NCBI GenBank assembly: GCA_938084175.1
Contig: CALKDR010000001.1
Coordinates: 44,160 to 108,159 of the forward strand
Direction: 5' to 3'
DNA: 64,000 nucleotides
From: an uncultured Campylobacterales bacterium
GTDB taxonomy: Bacteria > Campylobacterota > Campylobacteria > Campylobacterales > Arcobacteraceae
Shown: in pieces, positions 8,887 to 18,253 of the stretch
Layout of the letters: each line of letters opens with the position of its first letter
Position numbering within the stretch: position 1 is the stretch's first letter
Made by a program: the position numbers and the translations under genes
The notes under the pieces: generated by a model
What the model saw: only the letters and a program-made list of their open reading frames with translations
Databases searched by the model: none
Told to the model about the DNA's origin: nothing

Positions 8887-9609
8887 TTAAAAGTTAAAAT
8901 CTTCTCCAAGATAATGTTCACGTACTTTCTTATCTTGTTTAATTTCAGCACTAGTTCCGCTTGCAAGTAAAGAACCCGCTTTCATAACATAAGCTCTATC
9001 ACAAATTTCTAAAGTCTCTCTAACATTATGATCTGTAATTAAAACTCCAATATTAATTTTTGTTAGTTGTGCAATAATTTCTTGAATGTCTTTTACAGCA
9101 ATAGGATCAACACCAGCAAAAGGTTCATCAAGAAGTAAGAACTTTGGGTGAGATACTAAAGCACGAGCAATTTCCGTTCTCCTTCTCTCTCCACCTGAAA
9201 GTGAAACACCCTTTCTTTGTCTTATTGGTTCTATATTAAATACTTCAAGAAGTTCTTCAACACGCTTATGCTGTTCTGCTTTATCATCTGTTATAATTTG
9301 AGCTGCTAGCATTAAATTATCTTCAACAGATAAGTCTTTAAAAATAGAAGATTCTTGTGGTAAATAACCTATTCCCCTTAATGCTCTTTTATGTAAAGGT
9401 AAAGATGTGATATCTTTATCGTCGAAGAAAACTTGACCTGAACTTGGCTTCACTAATCCACATACCGTATAAAAAGTTGTAGTTTTACCAGCACCATTTG
9501 GTCCAAGTAGTCCAACAATTTCACCAGAATTTACTTCTAAAGAAATTCCATGTAATATTTGAGTTTTTTTGATTGCTTTTGTTATATCTGTAATTCTTAA
9601 TCTATGCAT
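8887..9609 (-). CDS. lptB: LPS export ABC transporter ATPase LptB
   Basis: Cytoplasmic ATPase that powers extraction of lipopolysaccharide from the inner membrane with LptF/G/C. The Walker A is GLLGPNGAGKTT, then the Q-loop region YLPQESSIFKDLSVEDNL typical of LptB, the signature LSGGERRR, and the Walker B FLLLDEPFAGVDP. The ATG at 9609 overlaps the end of tsaE by 8 bp and gives 240 residues, the family length; an upstream in-frame ATG at 9636 would add nine residues inside tsaE. In several Campylobacterota rpoN follows lptB; here an IS-derived remnant does. Confidence 0.95.
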   Translation of the reverse strand: MHRLRITDITKAIKKTQILHGISLEVNSGEIVGLLGPNGAGKTTTFYTVCGLVKPSSGQVFFDDKDITSLPLHKRALRGIGYLPQESSIFKDLSVEDNLMLAAQIITDDKAEQHKRVEELLEVFNIEPIRQRKGVSLSGGERRRTEIARALVSHPKFLLLDEPFAGVDPIAVKDIQEIIAQLTKINIGVLITDHNVRETLEICDRAYVMKAGSLLASGTSAEIKQDKKVREHYLGEDFNF

Positions 9610-10015
9610 TGATTTTATATTGCCTTTTATTATCACATTTTTCTATTTCTATTAAAATCACATTATATCCATACTCTTCTAATAAATTTTGTAATTTTTC
9701 ATCGCCCCACTCTACAAAATGAGTTCCACTTTTTTCAAATTCTTCAAGCATTCCAAGAGCTATAAAATCTTCTAAACTTTTATTATAAATATCATAATGA
9801 TATATATCATTTGAATAAACACTTTGTAATGAAAAAGTAGGAGATGTAACTAAATCATCTAAACCAAGTGATTTAACATAGTTTTTAACAAGAGTAGTTT
9901 TCCCACTTGCTAAATCACCTCTTAAAATTACAATCACATCATCAACTATAATATTTTTTAATTCATTAGTTAAAATATCAATTTCTTTTAATGCTAAGTT
10001 ATATTTTTTTACCAA
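9602..10015 (-). CDS. tsaE: tRNA threonylcarbamoyladenosine biosynthesis ATPase TsaE
   Basis: 137-residue P-loop ATPase that works with TsaB/TsaD to make t6A37 in ANN-decoding tRNAs. Walker A is GDLASGKTT (33-41). The family motifs TSPTFSL and YHYDIYN follow, and the late conserved HFVEWGDE is present. It overlaps lptB by 8 bp and sits 8 bp downstream of trpD. Confidence 0.93.
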   Translation of the reverse strand: MVKKYNLALKEIDILTNELKNIIVDDVIVILRGDLASGKTTLVKNYVKSLGLDDLVTSPTFSLQSVYSNDIYHYDIYNKSLEDFIALGMLEEFEKSGTHFVEWGDEKLQNLLEEYGYNVILIEIEKCDNKRQYKINA

Positions 10016-10023
10016 ACTAATAC

Positions 10024-11004
10024 CTATAATTGATTTGAAACTTTGATTATTTGTTCAAGCTTTTCTTTTGCTTTACCATTTAATAAAGCTTCTCTTGCAA
10101 TTTGTATTCCATCTTGGAAATCTCTTGCTTTTTCATCAACTATTAAAGCTGCGGCTGTATTTATTAAAACAATATCAAGTTTCGCACCTTTTATATTGTT
10201 TGACAAAATTTCTTTTGTTATATTTGCATTAAAAGCTGCGTCTGCACCTATAATCTCTTCTTTTGGAGCTAATTTCAATCCATAATTTTCAGGATTGATT
10301 TCAAAATCTTCAATTCTTCCGTTAAACAATGAAGTTCCATAAGAAATATCAGATATTGATATTTCATCCATTCCATCTTTTGAAGATACAATTATTGATC
10401 TTTTTGTATTTAATAAATCTAAAGCAGATGCAATTTTATTGATATATGATTTATCAAAAACACCAATTAATTGTTTAGAAACAGTTGCAGGATTTGATAA
10501 AGGTCCTAATATATTAAAAATTGTTCTATGTGGAATACTTTTTCTAATAGGCATAATATATTTCATTGCAGGATGATGATTTTGAGCGAACATAAAAGTA
10601 AAACCTGTTTCTTCTAAAATCTTTGCAGAGTTTTCAAGTGATAAATCAAGTTTAATATTTAAAGCTTCAAGCATATCAGCACTTCCACTTTTACTTGTAA
10701 TACTTCTATTTCCATGCTTTGCAACATAACAGTCACAAGCACTTAAAAGTATTGAAACAGTAGTTGAAATATTAAAAGAGTTTGATTTATCACCACCTGT
10801 TCCACAGTTATCAATAATTTTTTCTTTTAAATCATAATGAACAGGTAAAGGAATCAAATGATCTCTCATAGCACTAGCTGCTCCTGCAATTTCACCAGCA
10901 GTTTCTCCTCTTTCATAAATTTCTATTAAATATTCTCTTACTTCATCTTCGGGTAATCTATTTTCAAAGATATCATCGAATTTCATTTTTGCTGTATTAA
11001 ACAT
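10024..11004 (-). CDS. trpD: Anthranilate phosphoribosyltransferase
   Basis: Transfers phosphoribose from PRPP to anthranilate, step two of tryptophan synthesis. 326 residues, normal length. It has the PRPP-binding DNCGTGGD motif followed by SFNISTT, and KHGNRSITSKSGSADMLEALN. It stands apart from other trp genes, inside an operon with an S4 protein gene (8-bp overlap upstream) and tsaE-lptB downstream. Some TrpD2 or thymidine-phosphorylase relatives look similar, but the KHGNR and GSAD motifs fit TrpD. Confidence 0.92.
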   Translation of the reverse strand: MFNTAKMKFDDIFENRLPEDEVREYLIEIYERGETAGEIAGAASAMRDHLIPLPVHYDLKEKIIDNCGTGGDKSNSFNISTTVSILLSACDCYVAKHGNRSITSKSGSADMLEALNIKLDLSLENSAKILEETGFTFMFAQNHHPAMKYIMPIRKSIPHRTIFNILGPLSNPATVSKQLIGVFDKSYINKIASALDLLNTKRSIIVSSKDGMDEISISDISYGTSLFNGRIEDFEINPENYGLKLAPKEEIIGADAAFNANITKEILSNNIKGAKLDIVLINTAAALIVDEKARDFQDGIQIAREALLNGKAKEKLEQIIKVSNQL

Positions 11005-11260
11005 TTAATTCTCCTTCAATCTTTTCTACATATTCTGCCATTTTAGATTTTGGCGTTGATTTTACATTTGGTATTTGTAAAACTTTAAATTTGTCACTTT
11101 TTTCAAGATATCTAATTTCTATAATATCTCCAAGCTTGACTTCTTTAGCTTTTTTAACGCTTTGATTATTTATAAAAACAACTTTATGTTGTAACATATC
11201 TTCAGCAACTGCTCTTCTTTTAGTAATATTTACTGCATTTAAAAATTTATCTATTCTCAT
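10997..11260 (-). CDS. Small S4-domain RNA-binding protein
   Basis: 87 residues. The S4 fold fills the N-terminal two thirds (MRIDKFLNAVNITKRRAVAEDM, then VFINNQSVKKAKEVKLGDIIEI). The size and sequence match the Hsp15/RqcP-like group, which binds stalled 50S subunits. The C-terminal tail is basic, then acidic. First gene of the four-gene minus-strand unit S4-trpD-tsaE-lptB. The ribosome rescue role is inferred from the family. Confidence 0.82.
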   Translation of the reverse strand: MRIDKFLNAVNITKRRAVAEDMLQHKVVFINNQSVKKAKEVKLGDIIEIRYLEKSDKFKVLQIPNVKSTPKSKMAEYVEKIEGELNV

Positions 11261-11329
11261 AATAAAGATTATAACTAATTTTAGATAAAATATTAGCCAT
11301 AAAAATAATGATAATCATAGGATAAATTT

Positions 11330-12571
11330 ATGAGTAAAAAAGATGTTAAAAAAGTAGTATTAGCTTATAGTGGTGGGCTTGATACTTCAGTTATATTAAA
11401 ATGGCTTCAAGATGAATATAATGCAGAAGTAATTACATTTACAGCAGACTTAGGTCAAGGTGAAGAAGTTGAACCAGCACGTGAAAAAGCACTTGCGATG
11501 GGTATTAAACCAGAAAATATTTTTATTTTAGATATACAAGAAGAGTTCGTAAAAGATTACGTTTTCCCAATGTTTAGAGCAAATGCAATTTATGAAGGTG
11601 AATATTTATTAGGAACTTCAATAGCTCGTCCTTTAATTTCAAAAAAACAAATTGAAATTGCACATAAAATGGGTGCAGATGCTGTATCACATGGAGCTAC
11701 AGGAAAAGGTAATGACCAAGTAAGATTTGAATTAGGATACTTAGGACTTGATTCAGAAATTACTGTAATTGCACCATGGAGAGAATGGGATTTAAATTCT
11801 AGAGAGAAATTACTTTCTTATGCTCAAGAGCATGGAATTTCAATTGATAAAAAGCATTTAGATGCAGATGGTAATCCAGCAGTAAGTCCATATTCAATGG
11901 ATGCAAATCTTTTACATATTTCATATGAAGGTTTAAGTTTAGAAGATCCAAATGAAGAACCTGAAGAAGCTATGTGGTTATGGTCTGTTTCTCCTGAAAA
12001 TGCACCTGATAAGGCTGAGTATATTACAATTGCATACAAAAATGGTGATCCAATTTCAATTAATGGTGAAGAAATGTCACCTGCTACAATTTTAAGAACT
12101 TTAAATACATATGGAAACAAACATGGTATTGGAAGAATTGATATTGTTGAAAATAGATATGTTGGTATGAAAGCACGTGGTTGTTATGAAACGCCAGGTG
12201 GAACTATCATGTTAAAAGGTCATAGAGCTATTGAATCTATTACTTTAGATAGAGAAGCTGCACACTTAAAAGATGAATTAATGCCTAAATATGCTAAGTT
12301 AATTTATCAAGGATACTGGTTCTCACCTGAGAGAGAAATGTTACAGGCTTCAATTGATGCAACTCAAAAAAATGTAGAAGGTAGTGTTAAACTTAAACTT
12401 TACAAAGGTAATGTAATAGTTGTTGGAAGAGAATCTTCAAAATCATTATTTTCAGAAGCTCACTCAACGTTTGAAGAAGATGAAGTATATAATCAAAAAG
12501 ATGCAGAAGGCTTTATTAGACTTAATGCTTTAAGATTTATAATCGCTGGTCAAACTCAAAATAAAAAGTAG
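11330..12571 (+). CDS. argG: Argininosuccinate synthase
   Basis: Joins citrulline and aspartate using ATP in arginine synthesis. 413 residues. The N-type ATP-pyrophosphatase P-loop SGGLDTS is at 14-20, then the [10 protein letters not shown] motif, and [17 protein letters not shown] -10-like TTTTAGATAAAAT lies about 45 bp upstream. A gamma-carbonic-anhydrase-like gene follows after 5 bp and is probably co-transcribed. Confidence 0.97.
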   Translation: MSKKDVKKVVLAYSGGLDTSVILKWLQDEYNAEVITFTADLGQGEEVEPAREKALAMGIKPENIFILDIQEEFVKDYVFPMFRANAIYEGEYLLGTSIARPLISKKQIEIAHKMGADAVSHGATGKGNDQVRFELGYLGLDSEITVIAPWREWDLNSREKLLSYAQEHGISIDKKHLDADGNPAVSPYSMDANLLHISYEGLSLEDPNEEPEEAMWLWSVSPENAPDKAEYITIAYKNGDPISINGEEMSPATILRTLNTYGNKHGIGRIDIVENRYVGMKARGCYETPGGTIMLKGHRAIESITLDREAAHLKDELMPKYAKLIYQGYWFSPEREMLQASIDATQKNVEGSVKLKLYKGNVIVVGRESSKSLFSEAHSTFEEDEVYNQKDAEGFIRLNALRFIIAGQTQNKK

Positions 12572-12576
12572 AAACT

Positions 12577-13077
12577 ATGATATTAAAATTTAAAGAGTTT
12601 TATCCAGTTATTGCTCAAAGTGCTTGGGTTGCCCCAAGTGCCGATGTTATTGGACAAGTTACAATGGGTGAAAATTCATCTATATGGTTTCAATGTGTAA
12701 TTAGAGCAGATGTTAGTACTGTAACTATTGGTAAAAACAGTAATATTCAAGATTTATCAATGATTCATACAGATGTTAATTCACAAACAATAATAGGTGA
12801 CAACGTTACAATTGGACATAAAGTTATGCTTCATGGTTGTAAAATTGAAGATAACTGTCTAATTGGTATGAGTGCAACAATTTTAGATAATGCAGTTATT
12901 GGAAAAGGTTCAATTGTTGGAGCAAATTCATTAGTTACAGCAGGAAAAGTGTTTCCAGCAAATTCTTTGATTATGGGAAGTCCTGCAAAAGTTGTTAAGC
13001 AATTAAATGATGAAGATGAGCAAGGTTTGATTAATCATGCAGCTCATTATGTAGATTATAAAAACGACTACAGATAA
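12577..13077 (+). CDS. Gamma-carbonic-anhydrase-like hexapeptide-repeat protein
   Basis: 166 residues, mostly left-handed beta-helix hexapeptide repeats (for example ENSSIWFQCVIRADV, KNSNIQDLSMIHTD, VTIGHKVMLHGCKIEDNCLIGM). The His residues in HTD, GHK and LHGC are placed like the three zinc or iron ligands of gamma-class carbonic anhydrases and YrdA. It trails argG by 5 bp. Carbonic anhydrase activity is not certain, since many members lack measurable activity. Confidence 0.85.
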   Translation: MILKFKEFYPVIAQSAWVAPSADVIGQVTMGENSSIWFQCVIRADVSTVTIGKNSNIQDLSMIHTDVNSQTIIGDNVTIGHKVMLHGCKIEDNCLIGMSATILDNAVIGKGSIVGANSLVTAGKVFPANSLIMGSPAKVVKQLNDEDEQGLINHAAHYVDYKNDYR

Positions 13078-13094
13078 AATATACTTAAAAAGCC

Positions 13095-13122
13095 TAGCTT
13101 AGTATTTTTAAATACTAAGCTA
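13095..13122. terminator. Bidirectional terminator
   Basis: 13-bp perfect inverted repeat TAGCTTAGTATTT and its complement with a 2-nt centre, between the converging argG unit and the dUTPase gene. A-rich and T-rich flanks on both sides allow it to work in both directions. Confidence 0.75.
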
Positions 13123-13127
13123 ATTTC

Positions 13128-14021
13128 TTATTTACACTTACTATAAGCTTTTGTTAATTCAGCATCTAAAATATCAAAACTCACATTTTCCATAGTTTCA
13201 ATTATTTCAATCATTACAACATTATCTTCTCTACCGTTCCATTCTTTTATATAAGTACCCTCTTTATATCCATTATCTTGCCTAAATTTATTTAAACAAT
13301 TTTTTCCAATATAAAGTTTTTGTAGCCAAGTAAATGAAAGACCTGAAATTTTACAAGTTCTAAAAAACTGATCTATAAATCTTTCAATTACTGAAAATGA
13401 TGGCATATTTCCTGTTTGGATTGCCAAAGCAATATAAGATAGTTTTTCAGATTCTTTAATCATTAATTTTACATCAACATTTTCTACTGCTTCATAAATA
13501 CAATGAGTATTAACTAAAGATACACCTTTAGGTACATTTGTTTCTTGTAAAATATACGACATTAAAAAATGCCAAATATCAACAAGCTCAACATGAACAT
13601 TATTCATATCAGGATCAGCTGCTATATTTTTCCAATGTTTCCAAGGAGCAGAATCAATTAATTCAGCAACTTCCATATGTATACATCTAAGCCAGTTAAT
13701 CTCTTTACCGAACTTGTTTACACCTAATTCCCAGTTCTTACCATTTGTAGAATCATTTAATTGTTTTTGTAATAAAAACATTTCTTCTAAAAGTGAAGTT
13801 AAAGGTAAACGCTCTTCAACAACACTATCTAAAGCAGTATTATTTGGAAGTTCACCCTCACCTTTTAATAAATGTACAATTAAAGATACAGTATTTGGTA
13901 CTTCATCTTTTTCTTCCCATTCTAGAACATCTGATGATGTAACGCCTATATATCTCATAAAATCTTCAATTGACAAAAATCCTAATGATTTAATACTTAT
14001 TTTAAAATCTTTATATAACAA
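13128..14021 (-). CDS. dut: All-alpha dimeric dUTP diphosphatase with N-terminal extension
   Basis: Hydrolyses dUTP to dUMP to keep uracil out of DNA. The catalytic metal-binding pattern ExxE...ExxD is visible in HMEVAELIDSAPWKHW and HVELVDIWHF, which marks the dimeric (MazG-related) dUTPases of Campylobacter and Leishmania. At 297 residues it is about 70 longer than I recall for the Campylobacter enzyme. The extra N-terminal segment (FLSIEDFMRYIGVTSSDVLEW...VPNTVSLIVHLL) resembles a helix-turn-helix of the XRE type. It ends at a shared terminator. A decayed kinase gene lies upstream on the same strand. Confidence 0.85.
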   Translation of the reverse strand: MLYKDFKISIKSLGFLSIEDFMRYIGVTSSDVLEWEEKDEVPNTVSLIVHLLKGEGELPNNTALDSVVEERLPLTSLLEEMFLLQKQLNDSTNGKNWELGVNKFGKEINWLRCIHMEVAELIDSAPWKHWKNIAADPDMNNVHVELVDIWHFLMSYILQETNVPKGVSLVNTHCIYEAVENVDVKLMIKESEKLSYIALAIQTGNMPSFSVIERFIDQFFRTCKISGLSFTWLQKLYIGKNCLNKFRQDNGYKEGTYIKEWNGREDNVVMIEIIETMENVSFDILDAELTKAYSKCK

Positions 14022-14097
14022 ATTTAACTCTCCTGTTGTAATGGTAATTTTATTTTCTATCTTTTTTCATTTAATACATCGCATGCATTTTTGATTA

Positions 14098-15098
14098 TAT
14101 TTATAAGAGCTTGAACAATTTTATTTAAATATACATGAAATTTTACTTGTGTATTTAATTGTACTGAATTAGCTTTTAATAAATATCCTAAAATCAATAG
14201 ATTTGTTACCCATCATTTTTGTAAGTGGTATTTTTTGAACTAAAATTGAAACAGCTTGTAAAGGTTGTCTCCATTGATGTGTAATCATTGAAATCATTTC
14301 ACCCATTGCTGAGTGTTTTGATTGTTTTATTAGTAAATTTTGTTGACTTTCTATAACTTGTTTAGAAGTAATATCTTGACTTATTGCATCAAATCTAATA
14401 ATTTTAACCTATACTATCAAAGTTTGGATAAATAGTTGTTTCAACCCAATAAAACTATCCATTTTTTTAGTATTTTTTATTTCTCCAGACTTTATTGTTT
14501 CCCATAAATCATCAATTATTTTATGTGCTGTATCATTATGCTTTAATAAGCTTTGCGTTTGTCCTACTAATTCCTAACTTGTATATCAGTTAATTTTACA
14601 AAAAGCTGAAGAAACTTTTTGTATTTTTCCTTTTAAATCTGTTCGAGATAGGATAACTTGTTTATCAACAATATCAGCAGACTTACTTAAAGCTTTTTGT
14701 ATATCTTCTGCTTTTTTACTATATGTTTCTAGGAAATTTACAAATATTATGTCTGTAAGTTGATCAATTTGTATAAATTTATCTAAAGTATTAGTTTTAA
14801 GTTTATTTAAATAGTTAAGAAAATCATTTATTGCTAAAGATTGCCCTACTTTTATTTTTTCATTATTAATCCAGTATCTAATTATTACAAATTTATTTTT
14901 TCAAAATTATTAATTTGTTCTTTTAAATGCATAATATTACTTGTATTATTTTTGTTTATAAAAATTACGATCCATTTTACTAGATTGCTTAACAACAGTA
15001 GAAGGAATTTGTTGTGATTTAAAACCATAAGGTTTTCCTTGTTACCAAGTTACATAATAATGAATATATTTTTGACAAATAATTCTTTTCGTAATCAT
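14098..15098 (-). pseudogene. Decayed PAS-domain sensor histidine kinase
   Basis: Broken minus-strand frames translate in order to kinase parts. The start MITKRIICQKYIHYYVTW (ATG 15098) is followed by GKPYGFKSQQIPSTVV, then a PAS domain (ILSRTDLKGKIQKVSSAF ... ELVGQTQSLLKHND ... IIRFDAISQDIT), then the H-box MGEMISMITHQWRQPLQAV near 14250-14310. In-frame stops and frameshifts separate them, and the catalytic ATPase domain is gone beyond about 14100. The remnant start is 2 bp after the recR stop on the same strand, so it was probably a recR-linked operon gene. Confidence 0.83.
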
Positions 15099-15099
15099 C

Positions 15100-15672
15100 T
15101 TAAACTTCCACTTTACTTTGAATTGCTTTTGATAAAGATAAAATATCTACATTTTCTAAGCTAACTCCTGTTGGAACTCCTTGAGCAATTTTTGTAAATC
15201 TGATTTCTTTATCTTTTAGTTTATCTTCTATATAAAAGATAAAAGCATCATTTGCAATAGATGGAGTAATTGCAAAAAGAATAGTTTGCACTTCATTATT
15301 ATCAACAAATTGAGTTAAGGAATCAATTGCATACTGATCTAATTCTTCAATAACAAAATATTTCCCATCAAATTGCTTTGAATCTTCAATAATAAAAATA
15401 TCTTTTGCACTTTGTACTATACACATTTTAGTGTTATCTCTTGAATCATCTAAGCATACTTCGCAGATTTCATGTTCACTCATAGAACCACATTTAACAC
15501 ATTTTGTAATATTTTTTAATGCATTTTCTATACTGTGTGCAATTTTTATTCCACAATAATTATCATTCATAACTACATGATACGCAAGTCTTAAAGCTGA
15601 TTTCTTTCCAATTGTAGGTAAAGATTCAAATGCTTCAACAAGATCATAAAATTTTTCTAGGCCTTTTTTCAT
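15100..15672 (-). CDS. recR: Recombination mediator protein RecR
   Basis: 190 residues, the usual length. It has the helix-hairpin-helix (LPTIGKKSALRLAYHV), the C4 zinc finger (Cys58, Cys61, Cys70, Cys73), then the Toprim domain (CIVQSAKDIFIIED...). It loads RecA on gapped DNA; the usual partner RecO is not in the window. The -10 box TATAAT ends only about 7 bp before the ATG, so the transcript may be leaderless. Confidence 0.95.
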   Translation of the reverse strand: MKKGLEKFYDLVEAFESLPTIGKKSALRLAYHVVMNDNYCGIKIAHSIENALKNITKCVKCGSMSEHEICEVCLDDSRDNTKMCIVQSAKDIFIIEDSKQFDGKYFVIEELDQYAIDSLTQFVDNNEVQTILFAITPSIANDAFIFYIEDKLKDKEIRFTKIAQGVPTGVSLENVDILSLSKAIQSKVEV

Positions 15673-15675
15673 GTG

Positions 15676-15741
15676 GCGATTATATCTAAAAGTATCTAAA
15701 ATTAATTCATTAAAATTTTAGATACTTTTAGATAAAATCGC
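15676..15741. promoter_or_regulatory. Long inverted repeat carrying the divergent recR and dnaJ promoters
   Basis: Arms of 28 bp with one mismatch (15676-15703 and 15714-15741) around a 10-nt centre; the inner 21 bp of each arm are perfectly complementary. Each arm reads AATTTTAGATACTTTTAGAT outward and ends in a -10 box: TATAAT towards recR, ATAAAAT towards dnaJ, both followed by CGC. Thus both promoters have almost the same sequence. This is not a CIRCE element. It could be an operator for joint control, a mirrored promoter duplication, or a cruciform-forming site. Confidence 0.75.
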
Positions 15742-15772
15742 GAACAAATATAAATTATATAGGAGTTAATAA

Positions 15773-16897
15773 TTGACTGAAATAGACTATTATGAATTAT
15801 TAGAAGTAAGCAGAGATGCTGAAAAAGGTACAATTAAAAAAGCTTATAGAAAAATGGCAATGAAGTTTCACCCTGATAAAAACCCAGGAGATAATGAAGC
15901 AGAAGAACAATTTAAAGCAGTTAATGAAGCATATCAAGTATTAAGTGATCAAGAAAAAAGAGCTATTTATGATAGACATGGAAAAGCAGGTTTAGAAGGT
16001 CATGGACAACAAAGAGGTGGTTTCTCAGGTGGATTTGATGACCTAGGTTCCGTTTTTGAAGAAATGTTTGGTTCAGCTTTTGGCGGTGGGGGAAGCTCAA
16101 GAAGACAACAAAAATCTTACAATTATAATTTAGATATTACAGTTGAAGTAAACTTAGAGTTTAACGAAGCTATTTTTGGTTGTAATAAAGATATTAAGTA
16201 TAAATACAAGACAGCTTGTAAACCGTGTAAAGGTACAGGAGCTAAAGATGGTAAATTATCTACTTGTTCAACTTGTGCAGGTCAAGGTCAAGTTCATGCA
16301 AGACAAGGTTTTATGACATTTGCACAAACTTGTCCAACTTGTGGTGGATCAGGGAAATCTCCTAGTTCATCTTGTAAAGCATGTAACGGAAAAGGTTATG
16401 ATGAAGTTAAAGATAACTTTAAAGTAGATATTCCTGAAGGTGTAAACGATGGAATGAGAATTAGAGTTTCTAATAAAGGAAATATTGCACCTGATGGTTC
16501 AAGAGGCGATTTATATTTAGAAGTTTCTGTAAATGAAGACTCTCATTTTGTAAGACATGATGATGATATTTATTATGAAGCACCTATTTTCTTTACTCAA
16601 GTAGCCCTTGGTGGAAAAATTAAAATACCTGGATTAAGAGGTGAGTTAGAACTTGATATTCCTGTTGGTGTTAAAGACAAACAACAACTTACATTTAGAA
16701 ATGAAGGTGTTAAATCAGTTCAAGGTCATGGAAAAGGTAATTTAGTTGTACAAATTAAAATTGAATACCCTAAAAAAATAAATGACGAACAAAAAGAACT
16801 TTTAGAAAAACTACAAGAAAGCTATGGTGTTGAGAGTAAACCTCATGAATCAAGTTTTGAAGGTATGTTTGCTAAAGCAAAGAAGTGGTTTTCTTAA
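15773..16897 (+). CDS. dnaJ: Chaperone protein DnaJ
   Basis: Hsp40 co-chaperone that stimulates DnaK. 374 residues. The J domain has HPD at 33-35, the Gly/Phe-rich linker is at about 68-112, four CxxCxGxG-type zinc repeats follow ([32 protein letters not shown]), then the C-terminal substrate domains. The start is TTG at 15773: AGGAG is 8 bp upstream and no ATG fits. dnaK and grpE are not adjacent. Transcribed divergently from recR. Confidence 0.96.
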   Translation: MTEIDYYELLEVSRDAEKGTIKKAYRKMAMKFHPDKNPGDNEAEEQFKAVNEAYQVLSDQEKRAIYDRHGKAGLEGHGQQRGGFSGGFDDLGSVFEEMFGSAFGGGGSSRRQQKSYNYNLDITVEVNLEFNEAIFGCNKDIKYKYKTACKPCKGTGAKDGKLSTCSTCAGQGQVHARQGFMTFAQTCPTCGGSGKSPSSSCKACNGKGYDEVKDNFKVDIPEGVNDGMRIRVSNKGNIAPDGSRGDLYLEVSVNEDSHFVRHDDDIYYEAPIFFTQVALGGKIKIPGLRGELELDIPVGVKDKQQLTFRNEGVKSVQGHGKGNLVVQIKIEYPKKINDEQKELLEKLQESYGVESKPHESSFEGMFAKAKKWFS

Positions 16898-16964
16898 AAA
16901 TTACTAATTAAAACTTAGAAGTACTAACTTTATTTCAAATGTCATAATTAGGTCATATTCCTAG

Positions 16965-16980
16965 TGTATAAATTTATACA
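16965..16980. promoter_or_regulatory. 16-bp perfect palindrome upstream of the cytochrome b pseudogene
   Basis: TGTATAAATTTATACA is perfectly symmetrical and lies 20 bp before the start codon of the formate dehydrogenase gamma pseudogene. It could be a regulator site, but AT-rich palindromes of this length are not rare in this genome. Confidence 0.35.
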
Positions 16981-16999
16981 TTTATCACAGGAGTATGTT

Positions 17000-17806
17000 A
17001 TGTTAAAAACATTATTAATGTTTTTTGGTCTTTGTTCAACTTTATTTGCTTTAACAGCAGTAAGTGATGAAAATCAAGACCTTCTTTTTACTATGTTAGC
17101 TTATGGCAATGAAGGGTCTGTTAACTTAGATGAAATCTTTGTTGCATTACAAACAAAATTTTTTAAAAAAGCTTATTTAGGAATTATTACAATTGTTCCT
17201 TTATTTTTTTTAGTTCATTATTTAATTATTGGACCAAAAGAATTCTCTTATAAAGGTAAAAAATATTATTTTATTTAATAGAGTTATTCACGCTATTGCT
17301 GCTATTTCATTTATATTATTAATACCAAGTGGTTTAATTATGATGTTCGGTTCATATTTTGGTGGTGGAAGCTTTGTAATAGCATGTAAAGATATTCATG
17401 CTGTTGTTACTGTTTTATTTATAATAAGTGTAATACCTATGTTTTTCATGTGGTTCAAAGGTATGCTTTTTACTGGTGATGATATTAAATGGCTTATGAT
17501 ATTAGGTGGATATTTATCAAAATCAAAAGACCAGTTCCTGCAGGGAAATTTAATGCAGGACAAAAAATGTGATTTTGGGTATGTACAATTGGTGGTTTTG
17601 CTATGATTTATACAGTAGATACACTTTATGTACAAGATTTAGATATGCAGATTTTACATACAGTAGGACTTGCAATAACAACACTATTTTTTATTCATAT
17701 ATATGTCAATGTTTGCTATAAAAGGTTCACTTCAAAGTACTATAAATGGGTATAAAGAAGAAGAGGAAGTTAAGATTTTACATAGTTCGTATTATAAAAA
17801 AGTATA
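17000..17806 (+). pseudogene. Formate dehydrogenase gamma subunit (cytochrome b), frameshifted
   Basis: Remnant of the membrane cytochrome b that passes electrons from formate dehydrogenase to quinone. It starts at ATG 17000 after GGAG, with a signal-like N-terminus. Translation resumes across three frames: KKAYLGIITIVPLFFLVHYL, then FNRVIHAIAAISFILLIPSG and FGGGSFVIACKDIHAVVTVL, then QDLDMQILHTVGLAITTLFF, ending EEEEVKILHSSYYKKV. Frameshifts fall near 17265, 17530 and 17703, and a TGA near 17569 replaces an expected Trp. No catalytic formate dehydrogenase gene is adjacent, so this is an isolated dead copy. Confidence 0.88.
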
Positions 17807-17816
17807 AGAAGACAAT

Positions 17817-18227
17817 TCATCTTAAACTGTTATAAATACTTTTATTATAATTATCGATTTCTTCATATTTATAAATTAATTCTTGATATTTTAAAGAATA
17901 ATCATTATATAAAAACGCGTGATCATTATCTTCATCATCTTTATATTTTCCATATTGGTCTTTAGATGTAGTTGATAATGCACTTATGAAATCAAAAGAA
18001 TTAACAGATGTTAATATTTCAGCTAGTCTATCTTGTGAAATTACATCTGTACTTTTTTATTAGTATTATTTAGTTTATGAAAAATAGATGAATGTAATAA
18101 ATTACTCAAAGAGAAACTAGTACTAAAAAAACTATTTTTATCTTAATATTTATCAATAAGATATGAAAATCCCAATTCAAACTTAATCGTTTTTTAATAA
18201 AATTTCATTAATATTTGAAGTAATCAT
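17817..18227 (-). pseudogene. Decayed unknown gene
   Basis: ATG at 18227 with AAGG upstream opens MITSNINEILLKN, then the frame is lost. A second frame reads FELGFSYLIDKY and FSLSNLLHSSIFHKLNN. The first frame resumes with TDVISQDRLAEILTSVNSF, continues for about 70 codons and ends in a charged Tyr/Asp-rich tail at TGA 17817. The parts suggest a protein of about 120 residues. No family recognised. It lies just downstream of the DUF455 gene on the same strand. Confidence 0.5.
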
Positions 18228-18253
18228 TATAAAACCTTCTTCTTTTTTTATGC

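Noticed and set aside
15676..15741. CIRCE or HrcA operator at dnaJ
   Set aside because: The inverted repeat does not match TTAGCACTC-N9-GAGTGCTAA.
17565..17575. In-frame TGA where Trp is expected in the cytochrome b gene, suggesting TGA read as Trp
   Set aside because: Other genes in the window use TGG for Trp and TGA as a normal stop (modA, for example), and this gene has frameshifts too. It is a nonsense mutation in a pseudogene.
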